The notes under the pieces were generated by a model. It was not told the origin of the DNA. It did not search any database and saw only the letters and a list, made by a program, of their open reading frames with translations. From NCBI GenBank assembly GCA_015680685.1, contig MNCI01011864.1, positions 770,180-834,179 on the forward strand: a stretch of 64,000 nt of DNA, given 5' to 3'. Made by a program: the position numbers and the translations under genes. The stretch is from Gnetum montanum. Lineage: Eukaryota; Streptophyta; Gnetopsida; Gnetales; Gnetaceae. Shown piece after piece: positions 20,941 to 33,845 of the stretch (the first letter of the stretch is position 1; the number at the start of each line of letters is the position of its first letter).

Positions 20941-23612
20941 GGAAAATTGTTTCCTAATCTAGTTTGGATTAGAGGATGTGCAGGGCTTGGGGTCCTCTGG
21001 GAGGTTGTTGGCTTCAACTACTCATTTGGGTATTGTTGGCGACCATTTGGGACGCGACCGCCAACGAGTGTCCTCGAACAAGATTTAGCTGCCTGCTGGT
21101 CTTTGGCAACACCAAGGCCCAGATACCTCCAAATAAACTCAGTAGTTAATGTGAGTATGTGTGTGTGCTGTTGCGGCATGCGGTTGTGAGAAATGTAACG
21201 ATTACGTTGTGTAAACTACAAATGATTTACTTTAAATAGATTCAGCCAACTTTGCCAAGTACTGTGAGTTGTTGAAAATTTCCTATTTTGTTCAACTACC
21301 TAGTCTACGCAGTCCTTATAATACCTACTTGTAACAAATAAAATTTTNNNNNNNNNNNNNNNNNNNNNNNNNNNNNNNNNNNNNNNNNNNNNNNNNNNNN
21401 NNNNNNNNNNNNNNNNNNNNNNNNNNNNNNNNNNNNNNNNNNNNNNNNNNNNNNNNNNNNNNNNNNNNNNNNNNNNNNNNNNNNNNNNNNNNNNNNNNNN
21501 NNNNNNNNNNNNNNNNNNNNNNNNNNNNNNNNNNNNNNNNNNNNNNNNNNNNNNNNNNNNNNNNNNNNNNNNNNNNNNNNNNNNNNNNNNNNNNNNNNNN
21601 NNNNNNNNNNNNNNNNNNNNNNNNNNNNNNNNNNNNNNNNNNNNNNNNNNNNNNNNNNNNNNNNNNNNNNNNNNNNNNNNNNNNNNNNNNNNNNNNNNNN
21701 NNNNNNNNNNNNNNNNNNNNNNNNNNNNNNNNNNNNNNNNNNNNNNNNNNNNNNNNNNNNNNNNNNNNNNNNNNNNNNNNNNNNNNNNNNNNNNNNNNNN
21801 NNNNNNNNNNNNNNNNNNNNNNNNNNNNNNNNNNNNNNNNNNNNNNNNNNNNNNNNNNNNNNNNNNNNNNNNNNNNNNNNNNNNNNNNNNNNNNNNNNNN
21901 NNNNNNNNNNNNNNNNNNNNNNNNNNNNNNNNNNNNNNNNNNNNNNNNNNNNNNNNNNNNNNNNNNNNNNNNNNNNNNNNNNNNNNNNNNNNNNNNNNNN
22001 NNNNNNNNNNNNNNNNNNNNNNNNNNNNNNNNNNNNNNNNNNNNNNNNNNNNNNNNNNNNNNNNNNNNNNNNNNNNNNNNNNNNNNNNNNNNNNNNNNNN
22101 NNNNNNNNNNNNNNNNNNNNNNNNNNNNNNNNNNNNNNNNNNNNNNNNNNNNNNNNNNNNNNNNNNNNNNNNNNNNNNNNNNNNNNNNNNNNNNNNNNNN
22201 NNNNNNNNNNNNNNNNNNNNNNNNNNNNNNNNNNNNNNNNNNNNNNNNNNNNNNNNNNNNNNNTTGAAAGTAGTTTATTAAAATAAGTCTAAATTCCCTA
22301 ATTTAATTTATTTTAAATTTTAAATACTAAGTGTTATTAATCTCTAAGATTTTACCATAAAAATATAATATAATATCCACCTTATTGGTGGTAGCGGTAG
22401 TTAATTTATCCTTTCTTATTCCCGATAATTGAAGTTAAAATTCAGGATGGCCGGAATACGAGCTCGAAGGTGAAGGCACCGATGCTGCAACTACCCGCAA
22501 CTGATTCAAAATATCTTCTTCGGCCAAAAATTGTTACTAGCAACTGCCATCATAGGAGAAGACTCAGCCGCCGCGTTAGGGAACGTCGTTGTGTGTTCTA
22601 TAAGGATCTACAACTATTGTAACCTCTGCCCTTCGAAAATGCCCTGCAGGTTTTGATAATTATGTGATTTACCCTTACTTCGTAGATTTTCGCTGCCCTC
22701 TGTCTGTGATAACTGGTAAACTGTCTGGCTTTCAGAATTTTTGTCCAACATTTGGTGTAGATTTTTTGAGCGACATCCATCAGGGTTTTAAAAACATTTG
22801 ATATTGCTGCGGATGAAAACCCAAATTTGTTCGTCGTACAAGATAGGCGTCCATTCTTCTAAAATCCACAAGTGCCTCTGCTGGAATCGATAATATATCC
22901 GCTGTGTTCTGCCCTAAACTGGCCTTAGTTCTGTCTGAATTTCTCCACACGATTGCTACCTGAAACCCCCTTTAAATCGACTCATTGGTGAAAGAAGGGC
23001 CTCTCACGTGCTCCACGAACTCAGGTTTGGCGTCTGGCGAGTTGGCAACATAGATTCGGTCGGTGCGTGGGTGCAATCCAGAACGGCAAGCCAAAGGATT
23101 TGCCCTAAAACCACGGTATTCAGTTCTGCTTTTTTTTCTAATTTCATTTTTTTCTCCGACAGCGCTAACAATGGGCCTTTGGTCATACGTGAATTTGGAT
23201 TTTTCTGCAATACAGAAACCTTTATATCCTTTGATAATTTTAAATCTACGAATTCAAAACCAGTTGGTAGTCCGTTAGGTCCTTCACTTGCTTCCAACTC
23301 TTAGCCGATTTTTGATAATCCATTATCCACAATGTTGTCTATTTTGCCAATATTAATTAGGGAGTATACTTTCTTGTGGTAAATAATCACCTCCTTTTTT
23401 TATTCCAATCTTCACTCAAGAAAATATCTTGGCATTTTAATTTATTTTCTAAGAAGGCTTCAACATCAAGATTATTTACCAGGCTTACTTCTCCAAGAAT
23501 ACCCATTACTCACAATACTAAACTGCAAATTTACAACCAGGGATTGTGCTAATATTTTGAACAAAATATTCTAACTGCTCCATGTAATGGCCAAATGTGG
23601 CAACTGGTGTGT
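20941..23612. other. segment in element B with no counterpart in element A
   Basis: Similarity to element A stops at about 23613 (just after a KADTP-like protease tail) and resumes at 20940. Element A has only about 90 bp at this place. The segment therefore replaces a short piece with about 2.7 kb, including 916 N. From 22440 to 23300 the composition is distinct: more GC and many CpG. It has a 97-codon minus-strand ORF at 23004-23297 (starts MEASEGPNGLPTGFEF) and an overlapping plus-strand ORF; neither is recognised. It could be another insertion, a gene fragment, or a scaffolding error next to the gap. Confidence 0.5.
21348..22263. other. assembly gap
   Basis: 916 unknown bases. Nothing can be said about content; a missing pol fragment or a nested insertion could be hidden here. 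Confidence 0.99.
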
Positions 23613-24250
23613 CAGCCTTATGCATTGCATTGGTTGCCACAAATGCATCACCAAGAAACTCCACCTTCGACACTTGCTCCATATCTATGTTGCGGATAGC
23701 TAGAGAGGATGTGTTATCACTGTGGATGATAACTTGACCACCTCCATATGGAAGGTGAACTTCTTGGTGGATGGGAGAGGAGACAGCCCATAGTTGAGCT
23801 AGCCAAGGCATGCCTAGGATTAGGTTGAAGCCTAGCATCTCCTCTATGATAGTGCAATCTGTGCTAGTGGGGAATTGCTCTCCTACCACGAAGGCTAATT
23901 TGATTGTACCCCTGACAGTGATGCATGATCTGTTGAAGGATTTCAAACACATGGTTTTGGTTGGCCTGATTTTATTTGCCAAGCCTAGCTTGTTGATGAT
24001 GGAGTACAAGACTACAATTGTTGTTGCACCATCATAGACATGCATTTTGCAGATCGTGCACTGCTAAACATGTATGCTAATAGACATTAGAGTTGTAGTG
24101 ACCTCCCCTCATTCAGGATTGACCTTGACTACATTGTCGCAAAATGCTAGGGATGTTGAACTTGATTCCTATGGTGCATGGGGCAACATCATTGCATGGA
24201 TGGTGTTCTCATTTGTAGGGATGTCCTCCATAATAGGAATGGAGGCCAAC
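23613..24250 (-). pseudogene. degenerate aspartic protease of element B
   Basis: On the minus strand the open segment from 24045 reads VYDGATTIVVLYSIINKLGL at the active-site position, then LILGMPWLAQ and SSPIHQEVHLPYGGG. It aligns with 8832-9260 of element A. The usual D-[GS]-G triad is present only in altered form (YDGA). Confidence 0.65.
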
Positions 24251-24279
24251 ATCTGGGCCAATGCCTAGCAGTGAGTAGA

Positions 24280-26925
24280 TGAGGTTATGACTAGGTCGTA
24301 CAAGCTCAACATTATGTTCTTTTGCTTAAGCATTTGTTTCACTTGGGTTAGTGCAGCTATGAAGTCCTTGTCATTGGTTGTTATGTTGGCCTTGACCTCC
24401 TCCATGCAACTTGAGAGATAGATTTCTTATGGATGGGACTTGGGCTTGGCTTGCTTGGTTGTTGCTTGCTGGTTATGGCCTTTGCTTTAGCCATGGGGGT
24501 TGCAAGGCACTCGTTTGTCCTCTTGCACTGCCATTTGATAGGCCTACCCAGGTTGCTAGTGCAGATGGCCTGTAAAGGAGGAGAGACCAAGACGTTGTCC
24601 ATTGTTGGGCTTCAGGTAGGTGAGGGGCCATCAAGTTGTGGCACCCTTAGGATAAATGGTGGTTTAGGACTTGTTGCAGGGCCAACTCATTGTGGCACCA
24701 TGATGACAAAAGGTTGCTTAGCGATTGTTGTTGCTGCATCATGCCAATTTAACATCTTAGCAAACGGTTGATTTAGTTGCTAGTTTAATGTCTTAGCAAA
24801 CAATTGTTGTGGGACCTTAACCATAAAGAGTGTTGTCGGTTCTTGAGGTGGTACTTTGATAACAAAGGGGGTCCTCTTGCTTGTGGAGGTTGAGGGGATC
24901 CTTGCCTTGCTAGGAGGCATGCAGATCACAAAAGGTTGTTGTGCAAGTTTAGACTTGCCACCTACGCTAATGGAGTTTATGACGTAGGGGGCATCATCTG
25001 TGTTGGGTTGGCTCACTACATTGAGCACCAGTTGGCCCTATTCTATCATTCTTTATAGGTCATCATGCAAAGCATGACAGTTCTCCATATTATGATTAGA
25101 CAACTAGTGGTAATGATAGTATTGGTTTAGCTTGAAGTGTTGTGCGACCAGGGGCTCATTTGGTATTGCTAAGATGGGATTCCTTAGTAGTTCGTAGTAC
25201 CTGTCATGTTTTTGGCAAGCAATCTCGGATATGTGTTTGTGTTGGATTCACCCAGCTTTCAAGAGTTGCTTTAGTAGTTTAGAGGGTTCCATCGATAATG
25301 GTGTATACTTTGAGTAATTCTTGTGCTCAAAGTTGGACCTTGGGGTAGCCCCTGCCAATGTAGGCGAGTTGGCACTAGAGTTGACAACTTTATGAGCTAG
25401 GACCTTAGGCTTCTTAGCTGTTGGACCCCGGTTGGTTGCTTTTGTGCTTGAGGCCACTATTTCCACTATTGTGTTTTGCTTATGCATATGTTGGTTTTTA
25501 TAGGCCACATAGGCTGGGTCATTACTAGCTTGGGCTACCTCTTCTATGCCTTTCGTTTGGGCAAAGGCTTGGCTGAGAGACTTTGGGGCCACATAATATA
25601 GTTTGGACTTGATGAAGTCATTCACTACACCCTTGAAGATGGCTAGTAGGTTCATCTCTATTAAGGGTTCACACATTTCACTTAATGCAGCATTCTAGCA
25701 TTGGAGGAATTTTGGCATGAGCTCTAGGGGCCCCTACTTGACTTGCATGAGTTGGTCGAGGATTACTTCAGGCTTTAGGTTGTACCTGAAGCGTGTCACA
25801 AACTGGCTTATGAGATCTTCTAAAGAAGATATTGAGGCCTTGGGTAGCATGCGATGCCAATCTAAGGACTTGCCAGTGAGTGACATGGAGAACACACGCA
25901 TGATGGCATGTGGCTAGGCTTGAAGGAGCAGGCACTTAGATCAAAATGTGACCAAGTGTGCATTGGGATCCCCTTTACCATTGTACTTGATGAGTTGAGG
26001 CAATTGGACCCTAGTTTGGAGAGTCAAGGGTGGGACTGTAGGACTTATGGTGTTATCCTAGTAGAAGTCCACCACCCTGACAATTCAAAGGAGGTAGCTT
26101 TGAGTCAATTGATCTCCTCCATCAAACTTTGGATTAGTTGGAATGCCTTATCCAAGCTTGGGGATGTGCTAGTTGGTTGCATTGGCTAGGCTTGTGTTGG
26201 TTGGATGGCATAGGCGTGGATTATTGATTACAAAGTTTGCTAATTTAATGTTGTAGTGGATGGTTGTTGCTAATTTAATGTCATAGCAAATGAGTTTAGT
26301 TGATGTGTTGGTTGAGGGATTGGCGTAGTGACCGAGGTGGACCACACACGAGTGGGTTGGATAGATACCATGGACACTATTGAGACAAGTAGGACATTGA
26401 TTGCTTGAATCATCTGGGGTTGGAAGGTGGCCCCTGCACGAGCATAGGGTTGGGAAAATGTAGCAGTCGCTTGCAAGGAAGGCTAAATGGCATGGTCACC
26501 ATCTTGGAGAGGATGGCTGGACCAAACTGAGGAGGGGTCATATTAGGGAGTGGTTGTTGGAAGACAGTGTAGAGGGGGCTCTTGCATTTAGAGCAAGTCT
26601 TGAACTCATCTTCTCCCTCCTATGAGGCTTCCTCGTAGGTTGTCCCTACATCATGCTCATTTGCATAAATGAGTTGGGACAACAGCTAGTGGTAGGACTC
26701 TATGAGTGGGATTATATCAAACAAGGAGAGGTTGTACTCCCATCCATCCTGGTGGACTCATTCATAGTCCTATTTTGCCTACAGCTCAAGGCAATCCACT
26801 GGTAATCCTACTTGGATTTTGGCACAAACAAAGTTATATCATTCGTGGCTAAGCGCAACACGCTTTGGGTGGATCATGATGTCAAATGTGTTAGACATTG
26901 ACGTGGAAGATTGATCTCAATTCAT
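24280..26925 (-). pseudogene. degenerate gag of element B
   Basis: The start ATG at 26925 matches 5949 in element A (DQSSTSMSNTFD against DQPSTSVSNILD). Many stops interrupt it. An open piece at 25676-25248 holds NLLAIFKGVVNDFIKSKLYY and SLSQAFAQTKGIEE, aligning with 7085-7260 of A. The C-terminal part near 24440-24560 is Lys/Pro-rich. Family role: particle protein; not functional here. Confidence 0.7.
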
Positions 26926-26954
26926 GTTCATAGATCAAGTTGTTAGACTTGCTA

Positions 26955-27210
26955 TTTGCAAAAAATAGCTAACTCTAAAAATTGCAAAAAAAAAATGACT
27001 AAGTCTACGAATAGCATAAAAATGGCTAAGTATAAAAATGTAGAAAAACAACTAAGTGTAAAAATGCAGAAAAATAGCTATGGAAACTGCAAAAAATTGA
27101 CTAAGTATACTGTGAAAAATTTGGCTAAGTATGAAAATGTAGAAAAAATGCTAAGTATGAAAATGCAAAAGAAAAAAAATGCTAACTATGAAAGCTACTG
27201 AAAATGGCTA
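26955..27210 (-). repeat. short tandem repeats in the leader of element B
   Basis: Degenerate 27-30 bp units (AAAAATGGCTAAGTATAAAA-like on the plus strand), the reverse of those at 5725-5930 in element A. The Lys/Asn-rich ORF at 26956-27201 is a by-product of the repeat. Confidence 0.65.
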
Positions 27211-27435
27211 ACTCTGGTGCTATGCTCACTATGTTGGAGCCGGCTACACTCTCTACGCAAAGAGCTAGCTGCACTCTCCTGAGCACCTAGAATTTTGATT
27301 TAAGTGTTAAAGATACGCTTTGGCTTTTGTCTAGAAGGTTCCAGGGGAACCGACGACGAGATCTAATCTACACCAAGCAATGGTGGAGAGAGCACATGGG
27401 ACAACAATCAGAAAATGTAGAAGGAAATGGTGAGG

Positions 27436-27452
27436 CCCTCCTTCTAGCACCA
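27436..27452 (-). other. primer binding site of element B
   Basis: The minus strand reads TGGTGCTAGAAGGAGGG, identical to 5504-5520 in element A, five bases after the LTR end. Confidence 0.7.
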
Positions 27453-27457
27453 AAAAC

Positions 27458-29050
27458 TGTAATGATCGAACATGTCAGTGGCTGGAATTACCGAGGGACA
27501 ACAAATGCACAACCTTAACCTTGCCTCTACACAAGGGCCTTACTAGAAATGGAGGCAAAGGACCCTGGACGATCTTGTTGATCGAATAGAGAATTTTCCA
27601 GTTGCAACCAAGGCAGTGGGTGCAACCGAGGATGGTGTGGTTAGCCAAAAATGCAAATGCAAGCAGCATGAAACAATACTAAGTGTCAAAGTGATGTTTC
27701 ATAGTGCTAAGTATAGAGCATAGCAACGAAATGGGGGCAAGTGTAGCCAAGGGTTTCAATCAAAATAAGGGTGTCAACCCACTGAGACTATTGTCCAAGC
27801 ATAGTACAACATGACAACATGTGAAAAAATGAGAAAAATGTAAGAAAAATGCAAGAAAATGCTAGAAACGGGAGAGAGAAATGGAACACCGCCCCAAATA
27901 GGAGCATAGTTAACTCCAAAAGGGTCTTAGAAGGTACACAGTGTACAACAAGTGCAATGGGAGCATAGTCATAGTCTCAGTGGTGTTGGTCCGTGAAGTC
28001 TAGTGCTCATTGTGATGAACCATGCCTATCAAGTTGGCCACTACAATGTATCATAAGGTGTCCTGCAGGGCTACAATGAGGCTACGGTGTACCATGTGGT
28101 GTAGGGCTACAATAGGGCTACGATGTACTATGCAGTGCAGGGATAAAATGGGGTAACGATGTACTATGCGGTGTAGGGCTACAATGGGACTACAGTGTAC
28201 CATGTGGTGCAACTATGCCTCTCTGCTGTTGTGGTGTGATGTGGGTCTCGTTTGCCCATGGAGCTAAGTGCTACGATGCCAAAATGTCAAATGCTAAATA
28301 AAAGTGCCAATTGCCCACCCCTAAAATGTTGGAGCATAGGGGTATTTATAGGGCTAGGGTTAGCCCAAAATGCTAATCGAGAACCACATGGCAGTGTAGT
28401 GGGTGGGAAGAGTGTAGCAGCTACAATGGAAAGCATAGTAGCTACAATAGCAAGCATAGCAGCACAACACTTAGAAAAATTCTGCAAAACTGGCCATTTG
28501 TGTGTTGGCTACACTTGCTACACTCTCAAGCATAGCAAAGTGTAACAGCTGCAGTGCAATTGTAGCAAAACACTTACAAAATTTTTGCAAAATTGGCCAT
28601 TTATGTGTTGGCTATGCTTGCTACGCTCTTGAGCATAGTAGCTATAGTGCCAAGTGTAGCACAACACTTAGAAAAATTCTACAAAACTGGGCATTTATGT
28701 GTTGGCTACGCTCTCAAGCATAGCAAAGCGTAGTAGCTACAATGCTGAGCGTAGCACAACACTTAGAAAAATTCTACAAAATTTGACCTTGTTTGGACAC
28801 TTAGCCAAAATTGCAAAAGATTGGTCATTGAAGATGACTATGCTCTACTATAGTGGAGAGCATGGGTCTAAACACTTAGAAAAATTTGTAGAGAGTGCCA
28901 TCGTTCTAACACTTAGAAAAATTTTGCAAATCTAGCAGTTGGAGTTGACTACACTTAACACTTAGAAAAATTTGGGCAAAGTGCCACCATTTTGACACTT
29001 GGAAAAATTTGCAATTGAGACGTTAAGACTTGAAATTTTGTGGGGTTTCA
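27458..29050 (-). repeat. 5' LTR of element B
   Basis: 1593 bp, minus strand TGAAACCCCACAAAATTTC...TTACA. It contains the U3 repeat units near 28455-28760, a TATA box (reverse of GTATTTATAG) at 28343-28352, and the 42 bp tandem array at about 28060-28205. TGCAT target duplication follows at 29051. Confidence 0.8.
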
Positions 29051-29055
29051 TGCAT

Positions 29056-30852
29056 AAGGAAGCTCCATGAACAACTCCTACAGCAACAATAGGAAGGACC
29101 CAATGGTGGAAAGTGCTCAATCTACCAGCCAACATTGAGTCACCTCAATGATGTAACATAAATCATTAGCTAGCTAGAAGAGACTGCACTACTATTTTCA
29201 ACACAAAGGATGTAGGAATCCACACAACTGAATCCAAGCACTTGAGAAATGATGATTTACATCTTGGGACAACAATAATTCCGAGAGATCTCTAGGAATG
29301 GTGCCACTTTCTTGATGCACCTAGAGGAGGGTGAGGGGGTGACTATCTTAGTGATGCAGCATCATGGATAGGAAATAGTGACAAAGGTAGTGGTTGATTG
29401 AGTTGTAGAGGCCCTGAAAACTCCTGTGGCACTGTGCCAAACATTACTACACCCAAAGACATGCAGGAATCTGCAGGAGCAAGAAGAGGAAAGCTAAGTA
29501 TAGCCCAACATGAGGAAGTGTTAGATTGACTAATGGAAATCAAGCAACTGCTTCCAAAGATCTTGGATCTCTTGGAAAACATCACTACTAGCTAGTTAGA
29601 GCTACTAGAGACCAAGGGCAAGCTCGTCATTGCAAACATCCAACTTGAGCCAGCCAAGACCAAAAATCGATAGTTGGCTATCAAAGTTGTAGAATTGAGA
29701 GCCCGCTTGGTTAATCCTGCCATTCTCAACTAAGCCATTACACAGGATAAAGCTTTCTTACAGTTTCAGAACAAATTATAAGAGGCTGAGAATGTGAAGG
29801 AGATGATAGACTTTAATGCATCCTTATCAAAGGCTTTGGCCTTCAACATCGATAAGGACTTGTCACAAGTCTATAAGAAGAACCTAACTTTGACCAGAAA
29901 CATTCACTACTTGTACAATGTCAAAGAATAAAAGGACCAGATGGTTGAGTTCATGAGACAACAATAGGAGTAGCTTGCCAAGGTGATCATGGATTTAAGG
30001 ATTTTGGCAATTGAGAACCACAAACTCTTAATGGAGGAAGTCTGAGTACTTCACCAAAAAATGGCCATTGAGATAACTGCTTAGAAGAATGAGGTCCTAA
30101 AATTTGAACAAGTGAAAAATCACTCTAGGGACTAGGTTGGGCTTCTTAAGGAGGTAAATGAGAAGGAGATTCAATTGGCCAATGCAAAAATGAACAAGAC
30201 CCTCTAGCAACTCCAGTAAAGAGGTGATGTATGAAAGCCAATCTTTGATGGATTAAATGCCTACAACAAAGTGGAGATTCACCTAAAGGAGCTTCAAATT
30301 AAGAAGATGACAAAATACATGGAGTTTGCCAACCTCCTCTACTCAAACTTGGCAATGCTGATACCTCATACCTCCTTTATGAGGCCAAGTTTAAGCATCA
30401 CAAGGACACTAAGCAAAATCTAGAAACAACTAATGCAAAGCTTGAAATTCTTAGGAGATGGTTTACAAACCAACAATCAGTTGCTGAGAACCTAGCCAAA
30501 AGGATGAATGACTATCGTGAGTTGTAGAACCTCATCAAGATGTTTGATGTTGAACATAAACAATTTGCAACCTGGTTTGTTAATGTCAAAGAACTATTCT
30601 CGATAATGCCTTGTCTGTGGGACATCTTTGTACTAGCCCACATTGGTGACACCACATGAACTATGTACAATCCACAAAGTAAGGAGAAGAAGATGAAGGC
30701 ATTGCTAGATGCCTTTCACCTTCCACCTGAAGCAGTAGTGAGTAGGACAACTGCAACCACTACCTCAACCTCAACCACCATTGCCACAAGCACCGAAGGC
30801 TAGAGAAAGTCCTTTAGCATCCTAGAAGCCTCTACCTCTTGGTACTATTTGA
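29056..30852 (+). pseudogene. ORF3 of element F, C-terminal piece
   Basis: Continues the frame broken at 17232. It is rich in Lys, Glu, Leu, Gln and Asn and looks like a long coiled coil, broken by TAG and TAA stops. The C-terminal block at about 30500-30720 (FDVEHKQFATWFVNVKELF, then PQSKEKKMKALLDAFHL) matches element D at 52702-52950 closely. A Thr/Ser-rich tail leads to TGA at 30850-30852, the same stop position as in element D. Confidence 0.65.
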
Positions 30853-31082
30853 TCTTCTCCTCATCTTCAGCCACCAAAGGATTCTAGTTGTCCAATTTTA
30901 TAAAGGTGCTTAATTTTATTTTTTTGAACACCCATTTTTGTAATTATTGTAATTTCGTACAATCAAGCACTTAGAATCAATCAGTCTGTGATTTCATACC
31001 TTTCGAATTTTGTAAGAAGCTTGATCCTACTTTTGTTCACTCAAGGATGAGTTTTTAGTCAATCGTGAGGATATGATAAATC

Positions 31083-31913
31083 ATGCAATAGGCTTTGTCA
31101 ATGGGCATGTGTTGACACATGAGTTGATGCATCGATGTATATGCATTGGCGTAATATTTGTCTCTACCTATATAAATGCATGTACCCATTGCATTTATAG
31201 CACCATTAAGTCAATAGAGTAGCCAAGTTCTTACAGTTTGCTTTCATTAAAGTTAGAATATTTTCTAAATGCCCGTAGTAGGACTTTAAGGATTATACGG
31301 ATCCTTATTCAAACATCAATGTACCTAAACACTTTGATGTGTTGGCAATAAAGATGAAATTCTTGGAACTCCTTGCAACACTTAAGAATAGTTTAATGTT
31401 TCCATTCATGCACTTTATTATTATGCATTTTATGTTCATGTTCTTAGTTTATTAATACACTTAATTATCACACATAAGTACGACCGTCTCGAACATACTG
31501 TTAACACTTGGTAATCTCAGTGGTGTTATCACTTGGTTCGCTTAATAGCCAAACACTTGATAACCTAGTAGCATTTCTAATGAGTTCAAGATGTGCACGG
31601 AATGTAGGCTTAGATGCTTAATTAAATTAAGGCATTAAATAGTTCATTAGATTAATTCACAATTAATTACTTTGTTTCACACTTAGATTAAATCAAATAA
31701 AATATAAAATCAATAAAAATTATGTGCCTTGGCTTACACTTGACCATACCCTTGCACATAAACAAGTGAAGCCAAGAAGACAACAATCACGTCTTGAAGT
31801 CACTACTTGCCTATTGTGCATTTAGGAGCTAAAGTCCATGGAATTCGACTAGATCGCTAGTGCAACACTTGTCATTCATATGGTTAGACGTAGGAACTAC
31901 TAGTAGCTCTTCA
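31083..31913 (+). repeat. 3' LTR of element F
   Basis: Preceded by GTGAGGATATGATAAATC, which matches the CATGGGGGTATGATGAG polypurine-type junction of elements C and D. TATA box TATAAATG at 31171. GGTAATCTCAG and ACTTGGT repeats near 31500-31560 are shared with LTR H. The end is set at TAGCTCTTCA (31913) by alignment with H (CTTGCCGCTCATCA). The exact start is uncertain by about 15 bp. Confidence 0.6.
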
Positions 31914-32194
31914 CAAGTTATTGATTATTTTCTTTGTTTAACATTAAAATCCATTCAGTTCAATGTTTCTGTTTTGAACCATTTTACTATCTAGCTTGGA
32001 TTGCTACTTTTAAATAGTTTCAAAATTTAGTTACAGTCATATTTCAAATTGCATTTCTCAATCCATTACAATATATCTTGCAGTTCAAAATCTGTTTTAA
32101 AATTTATTTCCTTAGTATTATATTTGTGTTCAGAAAAGACCTTAAATAAATTAGCTACTATTTGTTCTCTTTAATGATCCAAAGCACTACATTG
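31914..32194. other. AT-rich stretch before the second G-type LTR end
   Basis: No gene or repeat unit recognised. It may be a diverged part of the same G-type LTR whose end follows. Confidence 0.4.
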
Positions 32195-32315
32195 CCCTCA
32201 CCAAGTGAGACTATTCCCAAATTTCCATACCCATATGAAAGATGTCCTTAGCAATAGTCTCTTAAATCAAGTTCTTTGTGAAATGTGTTGCTTGACCCAA
32301 ATCTATGCATCAACA
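32195..32315 (+). repeat. end of a second G-type LTR
   Basis: GAGACTATTCCC, TTTCCATACCCATA, AATAGTCTC and the final ATGCATCAACA match 3300-3414 in order and spacing. The conserved hairpin arms are at 32207-32215 and 32253-32261. The remainder of the LTR is not recognisable. Confidence 0.65.
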
Positions 32316-33845
32316 TTCACTTAGGTAAAGTGGAAGGCTTACGGTTGTTTCAACTACTAGTTCACACCAAGAACATTATTTTGTTTGTACAATATTAGTA
32401 TTAGAATATATATTTTTTTCATTTATGTTTACATGCATGTTTTAATCCATGATTGATAAATAATACTCAAGATTAACCTTCTCCTATCATTAGTTTCAAA
32501 AAAATTGAAGAAACATAAAAGAAAACTTTTATGTTGAAAGGGGAAAAATGGTGTGATTGCATGCATTACATGAATCCAAAGATTTAAATAGATTGTATGC
32601 TAAATTATACATAAATCAAAATGTAGCCATAAGGTTTAAGTGAAGAAAGGAGCTTAAAGGAGATGTAAGTTTTCATGCAAGCATAAGGATTCTAGTTTTT
32701 AAATGGGCAAAAAGATCCAAGAGTGAGTTAAACACCAAACAAGTGCCGAAATTGATTGAAAGTCCATATGAATGAAAGATTAGTTGGAAGTTGAAAGATC
32801 CATGTTATCTAAATTTTAGATAGAGTATCTACAATGAATAGGCCATATAAAGTGCAATAACTCTAGTAAGTATTTTAGTGAATATTGTTGAAAAGTGAAT
32901 AGATGACATGATTATAAGTCAAAAGGACTTAATCTCACACATAAAAACCAATTGAGAAAATTCTCCTAACTATTAAATATAGTTCTTAAAATGGTTGTGA
33001 ATCAGGAACTATCATTTGTTTAGCAATTATTAAGTATTAATTTTTTTATAAGTTAATCTCCAAAAGTAAAGTTATCCCTGAAACATAAAATAAAACTCTA
33101 ACAATAATGTTTGAAGATTTAAAGAGAATATTAAGCTTTGATGAGGTAGGATGCTTATGATAACTAGTTCCAACCCCCTATAAGCTCTTTCCAATATTCA
33201 TTTATTAAGTTGTGCCTGCCCATGCCCACTGGACTCAACAAACAAAACCGGTTCCCAAAAGACAAAATGAATGGAAAAAACGCTGCCCACAAGGCCGGCA
33301 GGCGGACGGCAGACAAAACCCAGAGTCCGCTGGAACACGCAGACGGCAAAATGCCGTCACAAAGTATATATCACTATTAACTATTTCAATTTAAGCATGA
33401 CATTGTTAATCATTCATGCTACTTAAAAAATTTTAATTCCAAGCATACATACCAACTTAATTAGAAGAACTGCCGCAAAAACAATTTAATTACAGAAATC
33501 TTATTTGTATGAGTTTCTTTAGCATCAGTATGAAATCAAAGTTAACGCATTCACTAAATTCATAAACCATGCTGTCCTTTATGAAAAAACATTAATGACA
33601 ACATCAAAATAAACAACCATTTGTAATGTATGTTCTCTTTTGCTTGTTTTCTTTCCTTTTCTCTACTGCTGTTACGTTGTTTGTTCCCTTGTTTTATTAT
33701 ATAGACAATTCTCTTTACATTTGTTTTTTCCATATCCTAAAGTTGAGGGGATTGCATCAGGCTTGAAGTTAGGAGTTGAGGTAAGGCATCCCTTTGAAAA
33801 TCAGGGTTGATGAAAGGTTCCCATTATGTAGCGAGTATTAAAAAA
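32316..33845. other. AT-rich intergenic DNA
   Basis: No gene recognised. A short CpG-rich patch at about 33215-33365 gives small ORFs on both strands, with nothing to support coding. Confidence 0.5.

Larger units (their letters stand above)
17233..29050 (-). mobile_element. element B: gag-protease-only Ty3/gypsy retrotransposon
   Basis: On the minus strand: 5' LTR 29050-27458, primer binding site, leader repeats, gag (26925 to about 24280), protease (about 24250-23613), a foreign or rearranged segment with the assembly gap (23612-20941), 3' tandem repeats, polypurine tract (18902-18890), and 3' LTR 18889-17233. Both ends carry TGCAT duplications, so it is a bona fide insertion into ORF3 of element F. 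No reverse transcriptase or integrase is visible, although the gap could hide up to 0.9 kb. It is the same family as element A. Confidence 0.85.
14330..31913 (+). mobile_element. element F: Athila-like retrotransposon relic, interrupted
   Basis: Sequence from about 14330 matches, in order, the region of element D between integrase and its 3' LTR: a CTCTAACTAAGG block (about 14370), a CTACTATGGGGAGGACCC block (14820), a promoter-like block (15120), and the ORF3 start (15611). ORF3 resumes after LTR H at 17034, is split again by element B, resumes at 29056, and ends at 30852. A 3' LTR follows at about 31083-31913. The gag-pol half and 5' LTR are not in the window or were lost before 14330. Confidence 0.7.
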
